45,883 bases of DNA from Candidatus Hydrogenedentota bacterium. GTDB lineage: Bacteria > Hydrogenedentota > Hydrogenedentia > Hydrogenedentales > JAGMZX01. The stretch covers positions 1-45,883 of the forward strand of contig JAKQEQ010000033.1 in NCBI GenBank assembly GCA_029556545.1. Reading direction: 5' to 3'. Of this stretch, positions 21,301 through 28,954 are shown piece after piece; within the stretch, counting starts at the first letter, position 1; each line of letters opens with the position of its first letter. The notes beneath the pieces were generated by a model. It was not told the DNA's origin. It saw only the letters and a program-made list of their open reading frames with translations, and ran no database searches. Made by a program: the position numbers and the translations under genes.

Positions 21301-22817
21301 AGAAACTGTACGACGACGGCCTCGTCTGGCCGTGTTGGGCCCGGCGTCTCGCGGGTAAGCCCTCCGTCCAGGAATATCTGCGCCGACAATTCAACCGCGC
21401 CTATGGGGACTTTCAGAATTCCGAGGCCGCCTATACGGACTACCTCGCAACGGATTTCGTGTTCCCGTGGCTGCTCCGGTGGAGTAACCCGGGCGACAAC
21501 TGGCGTATCGAGGAGCCGGTGTGGGACGTTGATCGGATGAAAGTCTATGTCGGCGAGGTGTCCATTGACCCACCAAGCGATTCATACCAGACCTTTTCAA
21601 CGAACATTGGCACGGAAGTGCTGGGCGAAGGGGAAGGCGAGGGCGAAGGCGCATTCGAAGTCAGCGAGCCCGTATACTTCCTCTATCAGCACTTGGCGGA
21701 AGCGCAGGGGGAGACGCGCCAGATTTACGTTGGCGCACGGGCGGTATGGCGGCGCACTTGGGAAGGAGCGCAGAACGCTCGGGTCCTGCTTGTCCGCGAA
21801 CCAGCCGTCCCGGAGGTCCAATTTGAGGGTGCAGAGGTCCCGAAATCCGGGCAGAGTGTGAGTCTCAGTGACTTGATCCGCGTAATCCTCCGCAATCTCG
21901 CGATCAAGACGGACGATCCGCTTGCGGTCGGTAGTTATGTCACGCTCCCGCCGAGCGAGGGGGAAGGGGAAGGCGAAGGCGAAGGCGAAGGGGAGGGCGG
22001 GGGTGAAGGGGAGGGGGAGGGGGAGGGCGAATCACGGGTGGATGTGCGCGCCCTCATTCCCATTGCGGGCACGTACAATATCGAGGCGCGGCTTCGATGG
22101 CTGGGCGAAGGGACGCCCGCTGACCTCGACGAACTGCTCGAATTGACGGTGGACGGCAATCCGACTCAGATTCAGAATGCTTCAATGTGTCCCGCCGTCA
22201 CCCTGCCCACAGGCTGCCCGGAGCCGGTCGACGATTGTTTGTGGCACTGGGTTAAGATTGCCGAGGTCGAGTTGGACTTAGTGGACTTGAAGCCGACCAA
22301 CCATGACGTTTTTCTGGCCATCCTGAGCCCGAACATTGGCGTTGACGCGCTACGCTTCAGACTGCAGGACGCATTGCTCGGAGACCCCTGCGTCGAGTGG
22401 AGGCGTGACGCGCTCAGGAGACATCGTATTCGCCTTTCCGTCATCCATCACGATGATCGCGGCAACTACCTTGGGATGGGCAACGGAGTCGCGGGCGCCG
22501 CGTTTCTCGTGATGATGGGCGTGCAGCCGTCCGGCGCGAACCCGCAGCCGCCCTTCGAGTTCGCGAATCTTTCCGCGTTTCAATCCGCGTTCGAATCGAT
22601 CGAACTCTCGCCGCCGGACGAAGGCCCCGGCGATCAACTCGCGTTGTCGGTGAACCTTGACCCGCTGTACTCGGGCGAGTCGCTGACGGTGGAGGCGGAC
22701 CTTGACGATCTCGTGAGGGATGCGCCGCTCCCGCCGCCGGAAATGCAGGGCCCGCTCGAGGTCAGCGTCAATGGCGGAAGCTATCAAGCGCCGTGGCCCA
22801 ATTCCCCGTTTCCGTAA
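18393..22817 (+). CDS. Giant lipoprotein with alpha/alpha-toroid-like domain, Gly-Glu linkers and tandem ELLRxxQFYN module
   Basis: 1474 residues. A signal peptide ends in the lipobox LQGC with Cys at 31, so lipid anchoring is likely. A beta domain resembling DUF11-type repeats (about 145-275) is followed by a Gly-Glu run and a two-half module at 315-428. The first half has the Asp-rich DRDGDNQINLTELLRIIQFYN, and the second ends LTELLRLIQFYN; both halves have conserved Cys. Residues about 580-1060 are helix-rich, with FLSPTYHGVMLDKL and YIWYDIACNWW, a pattern resembling alpha/alpha-toroid polysaccharide lyases or hydrolases. This assignment is tentative and catalytic residues were not identified. 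Further Gly-Glu linkers (19803-19850, 21955-22030) precede C-terminal beta domains. It was chosen as one continuous frame and no frameshift is apparent. A surface carbohydrate-processing role is inferred. Confidence 0.75.
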   Translation: MNKHSGVQGDPPFGWAAWVLLFLCGIILQGCPPYNFFIIADEANQAVFLISGHTGDVFCGPVTTHAEPESDALSRHSDRPEFVVENPEGVIVARVDGRTGALYLMGGFHREPDLERTAALEFVVTDGNGVPAALIDEYGNFKYRGHMGMVLWRLVADEDYQPCGTVDVTLTVYYDGEDSVTALGVRETLPPGWTFVELLDASASPAIAPGTGARVLEFAWVDIPEFPLTLSYRARVPGWAYGDQAISGQVLYRADGPERESAVMVTVLHEGPGLEGDCGEGEGEGEEGGPGLRGGEEGESHLLDGGEGEGQASTCYGGRCHTADRDGDNQINLTELLRIIQFYNSGGFHCADEPSSTEDGYVPGPGANHTCAPHDSDYKPEGPDWLIALTELLRLIQFYNSGGYRYCDATIADSCMCQESEDGYLPPFLEWDIRLPAALDDRMSCVRTKVAQEGQKAKMDPVFQILSAIDEGEGEGEGEGEGEGGEKTEEKELDTGQLVYTLLVLYEMYDEAAFFMQDVWLTGEQILERKTRPEDEQDWQDRMFEALESLQQPCAGEDRGVWGAFWADTAEKDQLPMAATYEALRNLLTLYSRHSCRIKESNSVILRDVLDCAAYAVQDDLWTYWDAWVRGGEGEGEGEDPCRAEDWAPEGCEDEVSGEVWRALHEDAWAFSNRYLSVPFTAVALGETLGRQGNDPRYACLIRDGKRLLDEVVMPRISQFGEREFLSPTYHGVMLDKLSLMYGLIQDPHVHAQVKGLLDYIWYDIACNWWEAPETTVTAECCGVQEYVKAMLGAHSRVPASGMDRGRLLDLLRAFGWYRIPKNAQDSLKPPYSEYNFSAYISSYRPPDLSGYTQQFVEGEFRQVRETYGEDAHQFAGNFICDRFALATAHQEFIEPHDLTLTSYLLPRPASDSPIEPLPGYIVMDAWQDPYGQMPTKRGLQKKSYHVPAFIVSDQYRNVALYLASSQVYEKLYDDGLVWPCWARRLAGKPSVQEYLRRQFNRAYGDFQNSEAAYTDYLATDFVFPWLLRWSNPGDNWRIEEPVWDVDRMKVYVGEVSIDPPSDSYQTFSTNIGTEVLGEGEGEGEGAFEVSEPVYFLYQHLAEAQGETRQIYVGARAVWRRTWEGAQNARVLLVREPAVPEVQFEGAEVPKSGQSVSLSDLIRVILRNLAIKTDDPLAVGSYVTLPPSEGEGEGEGEGEGEGGGEGEGEGEGESRVDVRALIPIAGTYNIEARLRWLGEGTPADLDELLELTVDGNPTQIQNASMCPAVTLPTGCPEPVDDCLWHWVKIAEVELDLVDLKPTNHDVFLAILSPNIGVDALRFRLQDALLGDPCVEWRRDALRRHRIRLSVIHHDDRGNYLGMGNGVAGAAFLVMMGVQPSGANPQPPFEFANLSAFQSAFESIELSPPDEGPGDQLALSVNLDPLYSGESLTVEADLDDLVRDAPLPPPEMQGPLEVSVNGGSYQAPWPNSPFP
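19803..19850 (+). repeat. Gly-Glu repeat linker in the giant lipoprotein
   Basis: About eight GAR-GGN units on the coding strand, separating the ELLRxxQFYN module from the helix-rich central domain. Shorter runs occur at about 19228, 20285 and 21630 in the same gene. Confidence 0.85.
21955..22030 (+). repeat. Longer Gly-Glu repeat linker in the giant lipoprotein
   Basis: About twelve purine-only hexamer units (GAGGGG/GAAGGC type) on the coding strand. They separate the central region from a beta-rich domain with two paired cysteines. Confidence 0.85.
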
Positions 22818-22853
22818 GTTACGTGGCTGAACGCGGCTCTGGAGGAACATGTC

Positions 22854-24977
22854 GTGTGGAAAATAGTCTGCCGCGGTTCACGGCAATCCCGGCCGTCGCG
22901 CCGCAATCGCATAACGCGGCTCTTCTTGCCGTCGCTCTTGGCGGTGCTCCAAGTGTCATCGGTCGTTGCGGCCGTAATAAACGTCCCGGCTGACCATGCG
23001 ACGATCCAGGCGGCCATCGATGCCGTGGAGGACGGGGACGAAATCGTTGTGCAGCCAGGACGTTACGTCGAAAACATCCGTTTCCACGGGAAGAACATCA
23101 CCTTGCGCTCGGTGGATCCGGAAGACCTGGCAGTCGTGGAGGCAACCATTATTGACGGGAATCAGGCAGGGACCGTTGTTACGTTCGCTGGAACCGAAAC
23201 GGAGGCCTGCCTGCTAACCGGTCTTACGATTGCCAACGGGTGGAGCGAATACGGCGGCGGCATCAATGGAGGCAGGCGCTTCGGTGCGCCGGGCACGAGC
23301 ACGCGCGCGGAGATTGTATCGAACATCATTCGCGACAATACCGGCAGCGGCGTTCACGGCTACGCCGGCCGCTTGACGGACAATGTCATCGTTCGAAATG
23401 ACTCCGAGGAGTGGGAAGAATGCATTTGGCACGACCTTGGAGGCGGAGACGGGTATTGGGAGTGCTACTGGGTTGGGGGGGATGATGGTGGGGGGTGCAG
23501 ACTGTGCGGTGGGCTGATCGAACGCAATTTGATAATCGATAATTATGCATTTGTGGAAGGCGGCGCACTATCATATTCCACGGGAACAACCAGATATAAC
23601 CTGATTCTACTGAATACAAGTTGGGGCGATATAGTTAGCCGTCATAGTGGGGTCCTTGAATCGAACATCATAGCTGACAATGCGTCGGATGACGGCGCTC
23701 TGGGAGGCTGTGGGTCCGTTGTGAATAACATCGTAGTGCGGAACAGAGGAAATGGTATCTCATTTAGCGGTCAATCCGGCCGCATCCAAGGGAATTTCAT
23801 TGCGAACAACAGAATCTACCAAATCTATGGGTCCGGCAACGTCTATGGAAATGCATTGGTGGGATCCGCCTCATTCACTGGGCTCATTGTCAGGTGCGAC
23901 GGCGTGTATAACAACGTAGTGGCATTCAACGGCACGCCGACATCGGGGGGCCGCGTACTGTCTTCAAGTAGCGACGTGATCGGAAACATGATCGCGTATA
24001 ACCAATCGTACGATTCAGCTATTCTTCACGGTCGTGGATTGATCGCGAACAACACGATAATTGGAAATAGGGTCAGGTATCAGTCCGGCGGCATTAGCGA
24101 AACACCTGAATTATTTACTTCGCATATAGTGATTATTATAAACAACATCCTTTGGAATAACAGGGGACCGATCGAGGATCAGCTTTATGATAGCGACATT
24201 CCCACTTATAGCTGTATCGAGAACGACGTATCAGGCGAGCCGACGAATATTTCGCTCGATCCGAAGTTTGTGGACCCGGAGAACGGGGATTTCAGCCTTC
24301 GTCCGGACTCGCCGTGCATTGACGCGGGGGCCTATGTGCCCGAGGCGGCGTTCGATATCCTGGGGCGTCCGCGCGGGTTCGACGGGAGCCCCGAGCCGCG
24401 AGGGGACGGCTCGGACTTCGACATCGGGGCCTTCGAGTTCATTATGAATATCGTCGGCGAGGGGGAAGGCGAAGGCGAGGCCGGGCCGCACAGCGCGGAC
24501 CTCGATGCCGATTGGCGGATTTCGATGCACGAGCTGTTGCGGGTGGTTCAGTTCTACAACACACATGGATACCATTGCGCCGAGGGGACCGAGGACGGTT
24601 ATCGACCGGGACGGGAAGCGGAATCACCACAGAGGCACAAAGAACACAGAGGAATCACAGAGGATACGGAACAACGCGGCTGGGTCAACCCGCTGGAAGT
24701 GACTCGCTCGCCCCTGGTCGAGGCGTACATGAAGAAGCACGGCATCAAGTTGCCCGAGATACCGGAGCAACACATCAAGCTCTGGCGCGCCTGGGTGACG
24801 AAGCAGAGTACGACGCAGACGAAGGTCCAGGCTTGCGCGCCCCATTCCAGCGACTACGCCCCGCAGGACTGGCACATCAGCATCACCGAATTGCTGCGAA
24901 TCATCCAATTCTTCAACGCCGGCGCGTACCACCGTTGCGACCACGGCGAAGACGGCTTCTGCCCCGGCGCGCCGTAG
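22854..24977 (+). CDS. Secreted right-handed beta-helix protein with choice-of-anchor-Q-like end and split ELLRxxQFYN module
   Basis: 707 residues. The start is GTG at 22854 with GGAGG eight bases upstream; the nearby ATG is out of frame. A signal-like helix (about 22-40) precedes a DUF1565/pectate-lyase-type parallel beta-helix with the family opening INVPADHATIQAAIDAVEDGDEIVV. Repeated N-rich rungs follow, then the SPCIDAGAYVPE...DGSDFDIGAFEF segment seen in choice-of-anchor Q proteins. After a short Gly-Glu run comes the two-half module: ELLRVVQFYN (about 544-586) and ELLRIIQFFN (about 661-707). A 73-residue insertion separates the halves. The stop TAG lies inside a palindromic repeat. It probably binds or cleaves polysaccharide outside the cell; no lyase catalytic residues were identified. 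Confidence 0.85.
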   Translation: MWKIVCRGSRQSRPSRRNRITRLFLPSLLAVLQVSSVVAAVINVPADHATIQAAIDAVEDGDEIVVQPGRYVENIRFHGKNITLRSVDPEDLAVVEATIIDGNQAGTVVTFAGTETEACLLTGLTIANGWSEYGGGINGGRRFGAPGTSTRAEIVSNIIRDNTGSGVHGYAGRLTDNVIVRNDSEEWEECIWHDLGGGDGYWECYWVGGDDGGGCRLCGGLIERNLIIDNYAFVEGGALSYSTGTTRYNLILLNTSWGDIVSRHSGVLESNIIADNASDDGALGGCGSVVNNIVVRNRGNGISFSGQSGRIQGNFIANNRIYQIYGSGNVYGNALVGSASFTGLIVRCDGVYNNVVAFNGTPTSGGRVLSSSSDVIGNMIAYNQSYDSAILHGRGLIANNTIIGNRVRYQSGGISETPELFTSHIVIIINNILWNNRGPIEDQLYDSDIPTYSCIENDVSGEPTNISLDPKFVDPENGDFSLRPDSPCIDAGAYVPEAAFDILGRPRGFDGSPEPRGDGSDFDIGAFEFIMNIVGEGEGEGEAGPHSADLDADWRISMHELLRVVQFYNTHGYHCAEGTEDGYRPGREAESPQRHKEHRGITEDTEQRGWVNPLEVTRSPLVEAYMKKHGIKLPEIPEQHIKLWRAWVTKQSTTQTKVQACAPHSSDYAPQDWHISITELLRIIQFFNAGAYHRCDHGEDGFCPGAP
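24612..24830 (+). repeat. In-frame 219-bp insertion within the ELLRxxQFYN module, containing a CACAGAGGCACA-type repeat
   Basis: The segment lies between EDGYRPG and ACAPHSSD, two blocks separated by only a few residues in the paralogous module at 19470-19520. Its first part is low-complexity ACCACAGAGGCACAAAGAACACAGAG-like sequence (24625-24670), which resembles dispersed repeats. The remainder encodes a plausible helical peptide (EAYMKKHGIKLPEIPEQHI). It is exactly 73 codons, so the frame is kept. Confidence 0.6.
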
Positions 24978-25028
24978 CACGGGCGTCCCGCCCGTGATCG
25001 AGGACCACGGGCAAGATGCCCGTGCCAC
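24974..25028. repeat. 55-bp palindrome, second copy of the 11040-11094 element
   Basis: GTAGCACGGGCGTC... ATCGAGGAC ...ATGCCCGTGCCAC is the same architecture and spacer as the copy at 11040. It overlaps the stop codon of the beta-helix gene, whose TAG is part of the left arm. Confidence 0.78.
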
Positions 25029-25061
25029 GCGAGGAAGCGCGTGCCGGCCTTGTCGGCGGAC

Positions 25062-25091
25062 TTGACATCGGGGTTTTGCGGCGGCTACTCT
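25062..25091 (+). promoter_or_regulatory. Candidate promoter for the V-ATPase operon
   Basis: TTGACA (25062-25067) and TACTCT (25086-25091) have an 18-base spacer, about 145 bases before the first gene of the operon. A hairpin (GATCAGCC-TCC-GGCTGGTC, 25164-25182, followed by GGTTTT) lies in the leader and might attenuate transcription. Confidence 0.45.
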
Positions 25092-25233
25092 ACCGACCGT
25101 TAGGTATCCTGAGACCCGAACGAGGTCCGGGGGCCTGCGTGGCCTCAATACGTGTTTTTCGAGGATCAGCCTCCGGCTGGTCGGTTTTGGCGCGGGAAGT
25201 CCGGGGTAATGCCGGACGGCGAGCGGAGCGGCC

Positions 25234-25668
25234 ATGTCGAAAGACGCGCACCAAGAGTTGAAACGGATGCGGCGCTGGATGAGCGGCTTGGGCTCGGCGA
25301 CGCTGGCGGTGAGTGTGGCGGGGACGGCCTGGTTCGATACGGCGGCGGTGGCGGGTTTGTTGTTGGGCGGCGCGGCGGGACTTGTCGGGTTCTGGCTGCT
25401 GGCGACGCGCGTGGAGCGGTTGCGAGGCCGCATGCCACAACACCCGGAGCGGTTCTGGGCGGTGTGGACGGCGGCGCGGTTTGGCCTGTACGCGGCGGCG
25501 TTGTTGGCGTCGTGGTTTATCGATCCGGCGCGGCTTTACGCGCTGATAGCGGCGGCGGCGGGGCTGTTGCTGATGCAGCCGGTGCAGATGGCGGCGGCGT
25601 TCTTGAGCCTGAACAGGGATATAGTAAAACAGGACGATGACGGGAAGCGAGTTGAACGGGAGCCCTGA
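25234..25668 (+). CDS. AtpI-like (ATP synthase subunit I) membrane protein
   Basis: 144 residues with four predicted membrane helices in two hairpins, the second rich in Ala and Leu, and a short charged C-terminal tail. Size and topology match the ATP synthase I chain family, small assembly or ion-uptake proteins usually encoded at the head of F-type operons. Here it heads a V/A-type operon. The ATG at 25234 follows GGAGCGGCC. About 207 bp of repeat-like GC-rich sequence separates it from the next subunit gene. Family assignment is by topology and context, since sequence conservation in this family is low. Confidence 0.65.
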   Translation: MSKDAHQELKRMRRWMSGLGSATLAVSVAGTAWFDTAAVAGLLLGGAAGLVGFWLLATRVERLRGRMPQHPERFWAVWTAARFGLYAAALLASWFIDPARLYALIAAAAGLLLMQPVQMAAAFLSLNRDIVKQDDDGKRVEREP

Positions 25669-25875
25669 AATGGGCTACCGTCCCGCTCTCCGCCCCAATC
25701 GCGCTCCCGCTCCCCGGGGCAGCGGGTCGGGGTGAGGGTTCGCGGAAGAATTCCCGGCGCTTCTCGCGGGGTTGTTGTGTCGGTTTTCGCTTGGACACGC
25801 GGGGAGCGGCGGGGAAAGGGCGAAGCGCGCGGTCAGCCGGGTTGTCGCGCGCGCGGGAAGGCACGGAAGGTGACT

Positions 25876-26187
25876 ATGAAATCGCTCATCGATGACATTC
25901 TGGCCGTGGAAGGAAAGGCGAATACCGCTCTGGAGGAGGCCCGCGCCCGGGCGAAGGCGTTGGACCTGGAGGCGGACGCGGAGCTGCGGCGCATTGAAGA
26001 GGGTGTGGCGACGGACGTGACGCGGCGCATCGCCGAATTCCGCGCGGAGGCGGAGAAGAAACACGCGGACGAGGCCGCGCGGGCGCAATCGGAGCATCAA
26101 CAGGCGCTGCGCGCCCTCGAACAGACGCCCGAGGCGGTCATCGCAACACAGGCGCGGCGGGTCGTGGCCCGTTTTCGCGAGATGTGA
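25876..26187 (+). CDS. V/A-type ATPase peripheral-stalk subunit G/H
   Basis: 103 residues, nearly all a charged Ala/Glu/Arg-rich coiled coil (about 10-80). It pairs with subunit E to form the peripheral stalk that holds the A3B3 head against rotation. The ATG at 25876 has GGAAGG upstream. An open frame extends to 25732 but is low in coding character there. The stop is three bases before the subunit I start. Sequence alone would not prove identity; the operon position and the coiled-coil length do. Confidence 0.8.
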   Translation: MKSLIDDILAVEGKANTALEEARARAKALDLEADAELRRIEEGVATDVTRRIAEFRAEAEKKHADEAARAQSEHQQALRALEQTPEAVIATQARRVVARFREM

Positions 26188-26190
26188 GTC

Positions 26191-28272
26191 ATGGCCATTG
26201 ACCGCATGAAGAAGGTGACCCTGCTCAGCCCGGTGGCCTCGGCACAGCGGCTGATGAAGGAAGTGCACCGCCTCGGGGTGGTGGAGGTCACGGACGCCTT
26301 CGACGAACGCCGGGAATTCCGGGACCAACTCGATCGGCACCAGGTATCGACGGAAGAAATCGACCGCAATCTCCAGAAGATCAATCTAATTCTGGCCCTG
26401 CTTGACCAGTTCGCGCCGGAGCAGCGCGGCTTTATCGCGGGACTGGCCCCTGTTCCCCTCATCATCGACTCGAAGGAACTGGACGACGCGCGGCAACACT
26501 TCGATTTGGAGGGGCATTACGCGACGGCGCAGGAATTGGACGCCGTCTACCGCCGCACCGAGCGGGCCATCAGCGAAATCAACAACCAACTTCGCGATCT
26601 CGAACTCTACGAGGACCTGCCCTTCATGGTCGCGGACCTGGCAAAGCCGGTCTGGACACGACTCGTTTTCGGCCTCATCCCCGTGGGCGGGCTCGCCGAT
26701 TTGGCAGCGGACGCGGAGGCGTCGGGCGCCCTCGCCTGGGGCACCGTGGTCCCCGGGCCGTACCACCGTAAGAACGGGAGCGCGGGCGCGCCCCCGGCGT
26801 CGAGCGGCAAGCGCGGCGAGAAGACGCGCGTGGTGTTCGCGTTCCTAAAAGACCAGGAAGAGGCGGCGCGCGCGGTACTTGCGGCGCGCGGTTTCGAGGA
26901 AGTCGTGCTGCCGCAACTTTCCGGCTACGTGCGGGACCACATCCGCGAGTTGAAGGCGGACCTGGCCCAGTTCGAGGAGCAAGCGCGCGAAGTCGCGGCC
27001 CGGGCCGCGGAACTGGCGGTGCACCGGCGGTCGCTGCTCGTTCTGAAAGCCTTCTGGGACGGCAACAAGAGTCTGGCGCTCGCGCGCACGAACACCGCCG
27101 AGGGCAAGTGGGTGAACGTGGCCACCGGCTATGTCCGCGAGCGTGACTTGCCGGCGCTCGAACAGACGCTGCGCGCGGATTTCCCGGGCGTGTCGCTTCT
27201 GGTTGAAGACCCCGCGCCGGACGAGGACGTACCGGTCAGCCTGTCGCTGCCGCCGCTCGTGCGGCCCGTCCAGTTGCTCGTGAACATGTACGGGCTGCCC
27301 CGTTACTCGGGGTTCGACCCGTCGCCGTATCTGTTTTTCAGCTTTTTCCTTTTCTTCGGGTTCTGCTTCGGCGACGTGGCCTACGGGACCATGTTGATCG
27401 CGCTCAGCCTGTATATCATGAAACGGACCCGTCCCTACGAGGGCGTCTACAATTTCGCGAAGCTGCTGTTTTTCGCGGGGTTGCCGACGCTGGTGTTCGG
27501 GTTCCTGTTGGGCTCGTGCTTCGGCGATCTCTACAAGGCCGAGTACTTGGGCGAGGGCAATCCGCTCCAGCGCGTGATGCAGGCGACGACGGTGCTCGAT
27601 CCGATGGAACAGCCTGTGGTGCTGCTACTCGCGGCTCTGGGCATCGGCGTGTTGAACCAGTTTTTCGCCATCGGCCTCAAGATGTACGGTCTGATCAAGC
27701 AGGGCGACAAGTGGTCGGCGGTTTGCGACGGTCTGTTCTGGCTGATCGCGCTTCCCGGGTTCATCGTGCTGGTCAGCGGCATGTTCATGACGCCGCCGGC
27801 GCCGCTCTATTACGTCGGGCTGGCGCTGTTCCTCGGGGGCGCGCTCGGCTTGGTGTTGACGCAGGGGCGCGAGAGCAAGAACCCGATTGCCCGGCTGATG
27901 ACCGGTCTGGTCAGCCTCTACGGCATCGTGGGCAGCTACGGCATCACGGCGTTCATCGGCGACACGATGTCTTATTGTCGTCTGCTGGCGCTGGGACTGA
28001 CCACCTCGATCGTGGCGATGTCGTTCAACATGATTGCGAATCTGCTGCGCCCCGTTCCGTATGCCGGAATTTTCCTGTTTGTCGGTGCGCTGCTGATCGG
28101 GCACATCTTCAACTTCTTTATCAGCGTCATGGGCGCGTTCGTCCACTCGATGCGTTTGATCCTGGTCGAGTTTTTCGGCAGGTTTTATGAAGGCGGCGCG
28201 AAACCGTTCACGCCGCTTGGATTCGATTCGGAAGCGGCCATCCTGCGCAAGAGCGAGTCGCGGTCCGCGTAA
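26191..28272 (+). CDS. atpI: V/A-type ATPase subunit I (a-subunit homologue)
   Basis: 693 residues. The N-terminal soluble half (1-350) has two long coiled-coil stretches and alpha/beta lobes that contact the peripheral stalks. The C-terminal half has about eight membrane helices beginning near LFFSFFLFFGFCFGDVAYG. The late helix containing YGITAFIGDTMSYCRLLALGL carries the conserved Arg facing the rotor ring, required for ion passage. The length is typical for bacterial NtpI/AtpI. A Gly/Ser/Pro-rich, poorly conserved loop lies near residues 190-205. It starts three bases after the G/H gene. Confidence 0.96.
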   Translation: MAIDRMKKVTLLSPVASAQRLMKEVHRLGVVEVTDAFDERREFRDQLDRHQVSTEEIDRNLQKINLILALLDQFAPEQRGFIAGLAPVPLIIDSKELDDARQHFDLEGHYATAQELDAVYRRTERAISEINNQLRDLELYEDLPFMVADLAKPVWTRLVFGLIPVGGLADLAADAEASGALAWGTVVPGPYHRKNGSAGAPPASSGKRGEKTRVVFAFLKDQEEAARAVLAARGFEEVVLPQLSGYVRDHIRELKADLAQFEEQAREVAARAAELAVHRRSLLVLKAFWDGNKSLALARTNTAEGKWVNVATGYVRERDLPALEQTLRADFPGVSLLVEDPAPDEDVPVSLSLPPLVRPVQLLVNMYGLPRYSGFDPSPYLFFSFFLFFGFCFGDVAYGTMLIALSLYIMKRTRPYEGVYNFAKLLFFAGLPTLVFGFLLGSCFGDLYKAEYLGEGNPLQRVMQATTVLDPMEQPVVLLLAALGIGVLNQFFAIGLKMYGLIKQGDKWSAVCDGLFWLIALPGFIVLVSGMFMTPPAPLYYVGLALFLGGALGLVLTQGRESKNPIARLMTGLVSLYGIVGSYGITAFIGDTMSYCRLLALGLTTSIVAMSFNMIANLLRPVPYAGIFLFVGALLIGHIFNFFISVMGAFVHSMRLILVEFFGRFYEGGAKPFTPLGFDSEAAILRKSESRSA

Positions 28273-28384
28273 TCGCGGTGGCGGCGCGGCGCGGGGTGGG
28301 CGGTATTGGAAGAGCCCATGGGCGGTCGCGGGAAGCGGGGCTTCTCGCGGACGCCGGGAAACGGAATAGGAACGGAGATAGGAA

Positions 28385-28900
28385 ATGGACCACCAGCTTG
28401 CAATCGAAATCGGACGCGGACTGGCTATCGCGGGAGCGGGCCTCGCGGTGGGGTTGGGCTGCTCGGGCTCGGCCAAGGGCATCGGGATCGCCTCGAAGGC
28501 GGTCGGCGGCGTGCTCAGCGAAAAACCCGATCTTTTCGGGCGGCTGCTGGTCTTGCTGGCGCTGCCGGGCACGCAGGGCTTCTACGGGTTCATTACGGCC
28601 ATCCTGATCTTTGTGAGGTCGGGGCTGATCACCGGCGAGATGGTCTGCACACCCGGCACGGGACTCGCCCTGTTCGTGCTCGGCCTGGGCGTGGGCCTGG
28701 CCTTGTTCTTCTCGGCCACATGGCAGGGCGAGGCATCCGCCGCGAGTATCGCGCTGGTCGCGCGCCGTCCCGAGGCCTTCGGCCGCTCGATCATCCTGCC
28801 CGCGATGGTCGAGACTTACGCCGTCGTCGCGTTGCTCGTGGCGATTCTGGCGATTAACTGGCTGACCGCGGAAAACGCCGTGACGGCGTTTATTCGGTAA
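28385..28900 (+). CDS. atpK: V/A-type ATPase proteolipid subunit K (rotor ring)
   Basis: 171 residues, four membrane helices forming two fused hairpins, as in the 16-kDa proteolipids. The second hairpin has the ion-binding Glu (E143 in AMVETYAVVAL). The first has Q64 in LPGTQGFYGF instead of an acid. Positions L60, T63, Q64, Q114 and E143 match the Na+-coordinating residues L61, T64, Q65, Q110 and E139 of Enterococcus hirae NtpK, which argues for Na+ rather than H+ coupling. The ATG at 28385 follows GGAGATAGGAA. The 112-bp gap after subunit I holds no gene. Confidence 0.95.
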   Translation: MDHQLAIEIGRGLAIAGAGLAVGLGCSGSAKGIGIASKAVGGVLSEKPDLFGRLLVLLALPGTQGFYGFITAILIFVRSGLITGEMVCTPGTGLALFVLGLGVGLALFFSATWQGEASAASIALVARRPEAFGRSIILPAMVETYAVVALLVAILAINWLTAENAVTAFIR

Positions 28901-28954
28901 TGACGCGACTTGCATCGTCCCGTGATGCGCGGCGCGCAGGAAGGATAGCAGACC

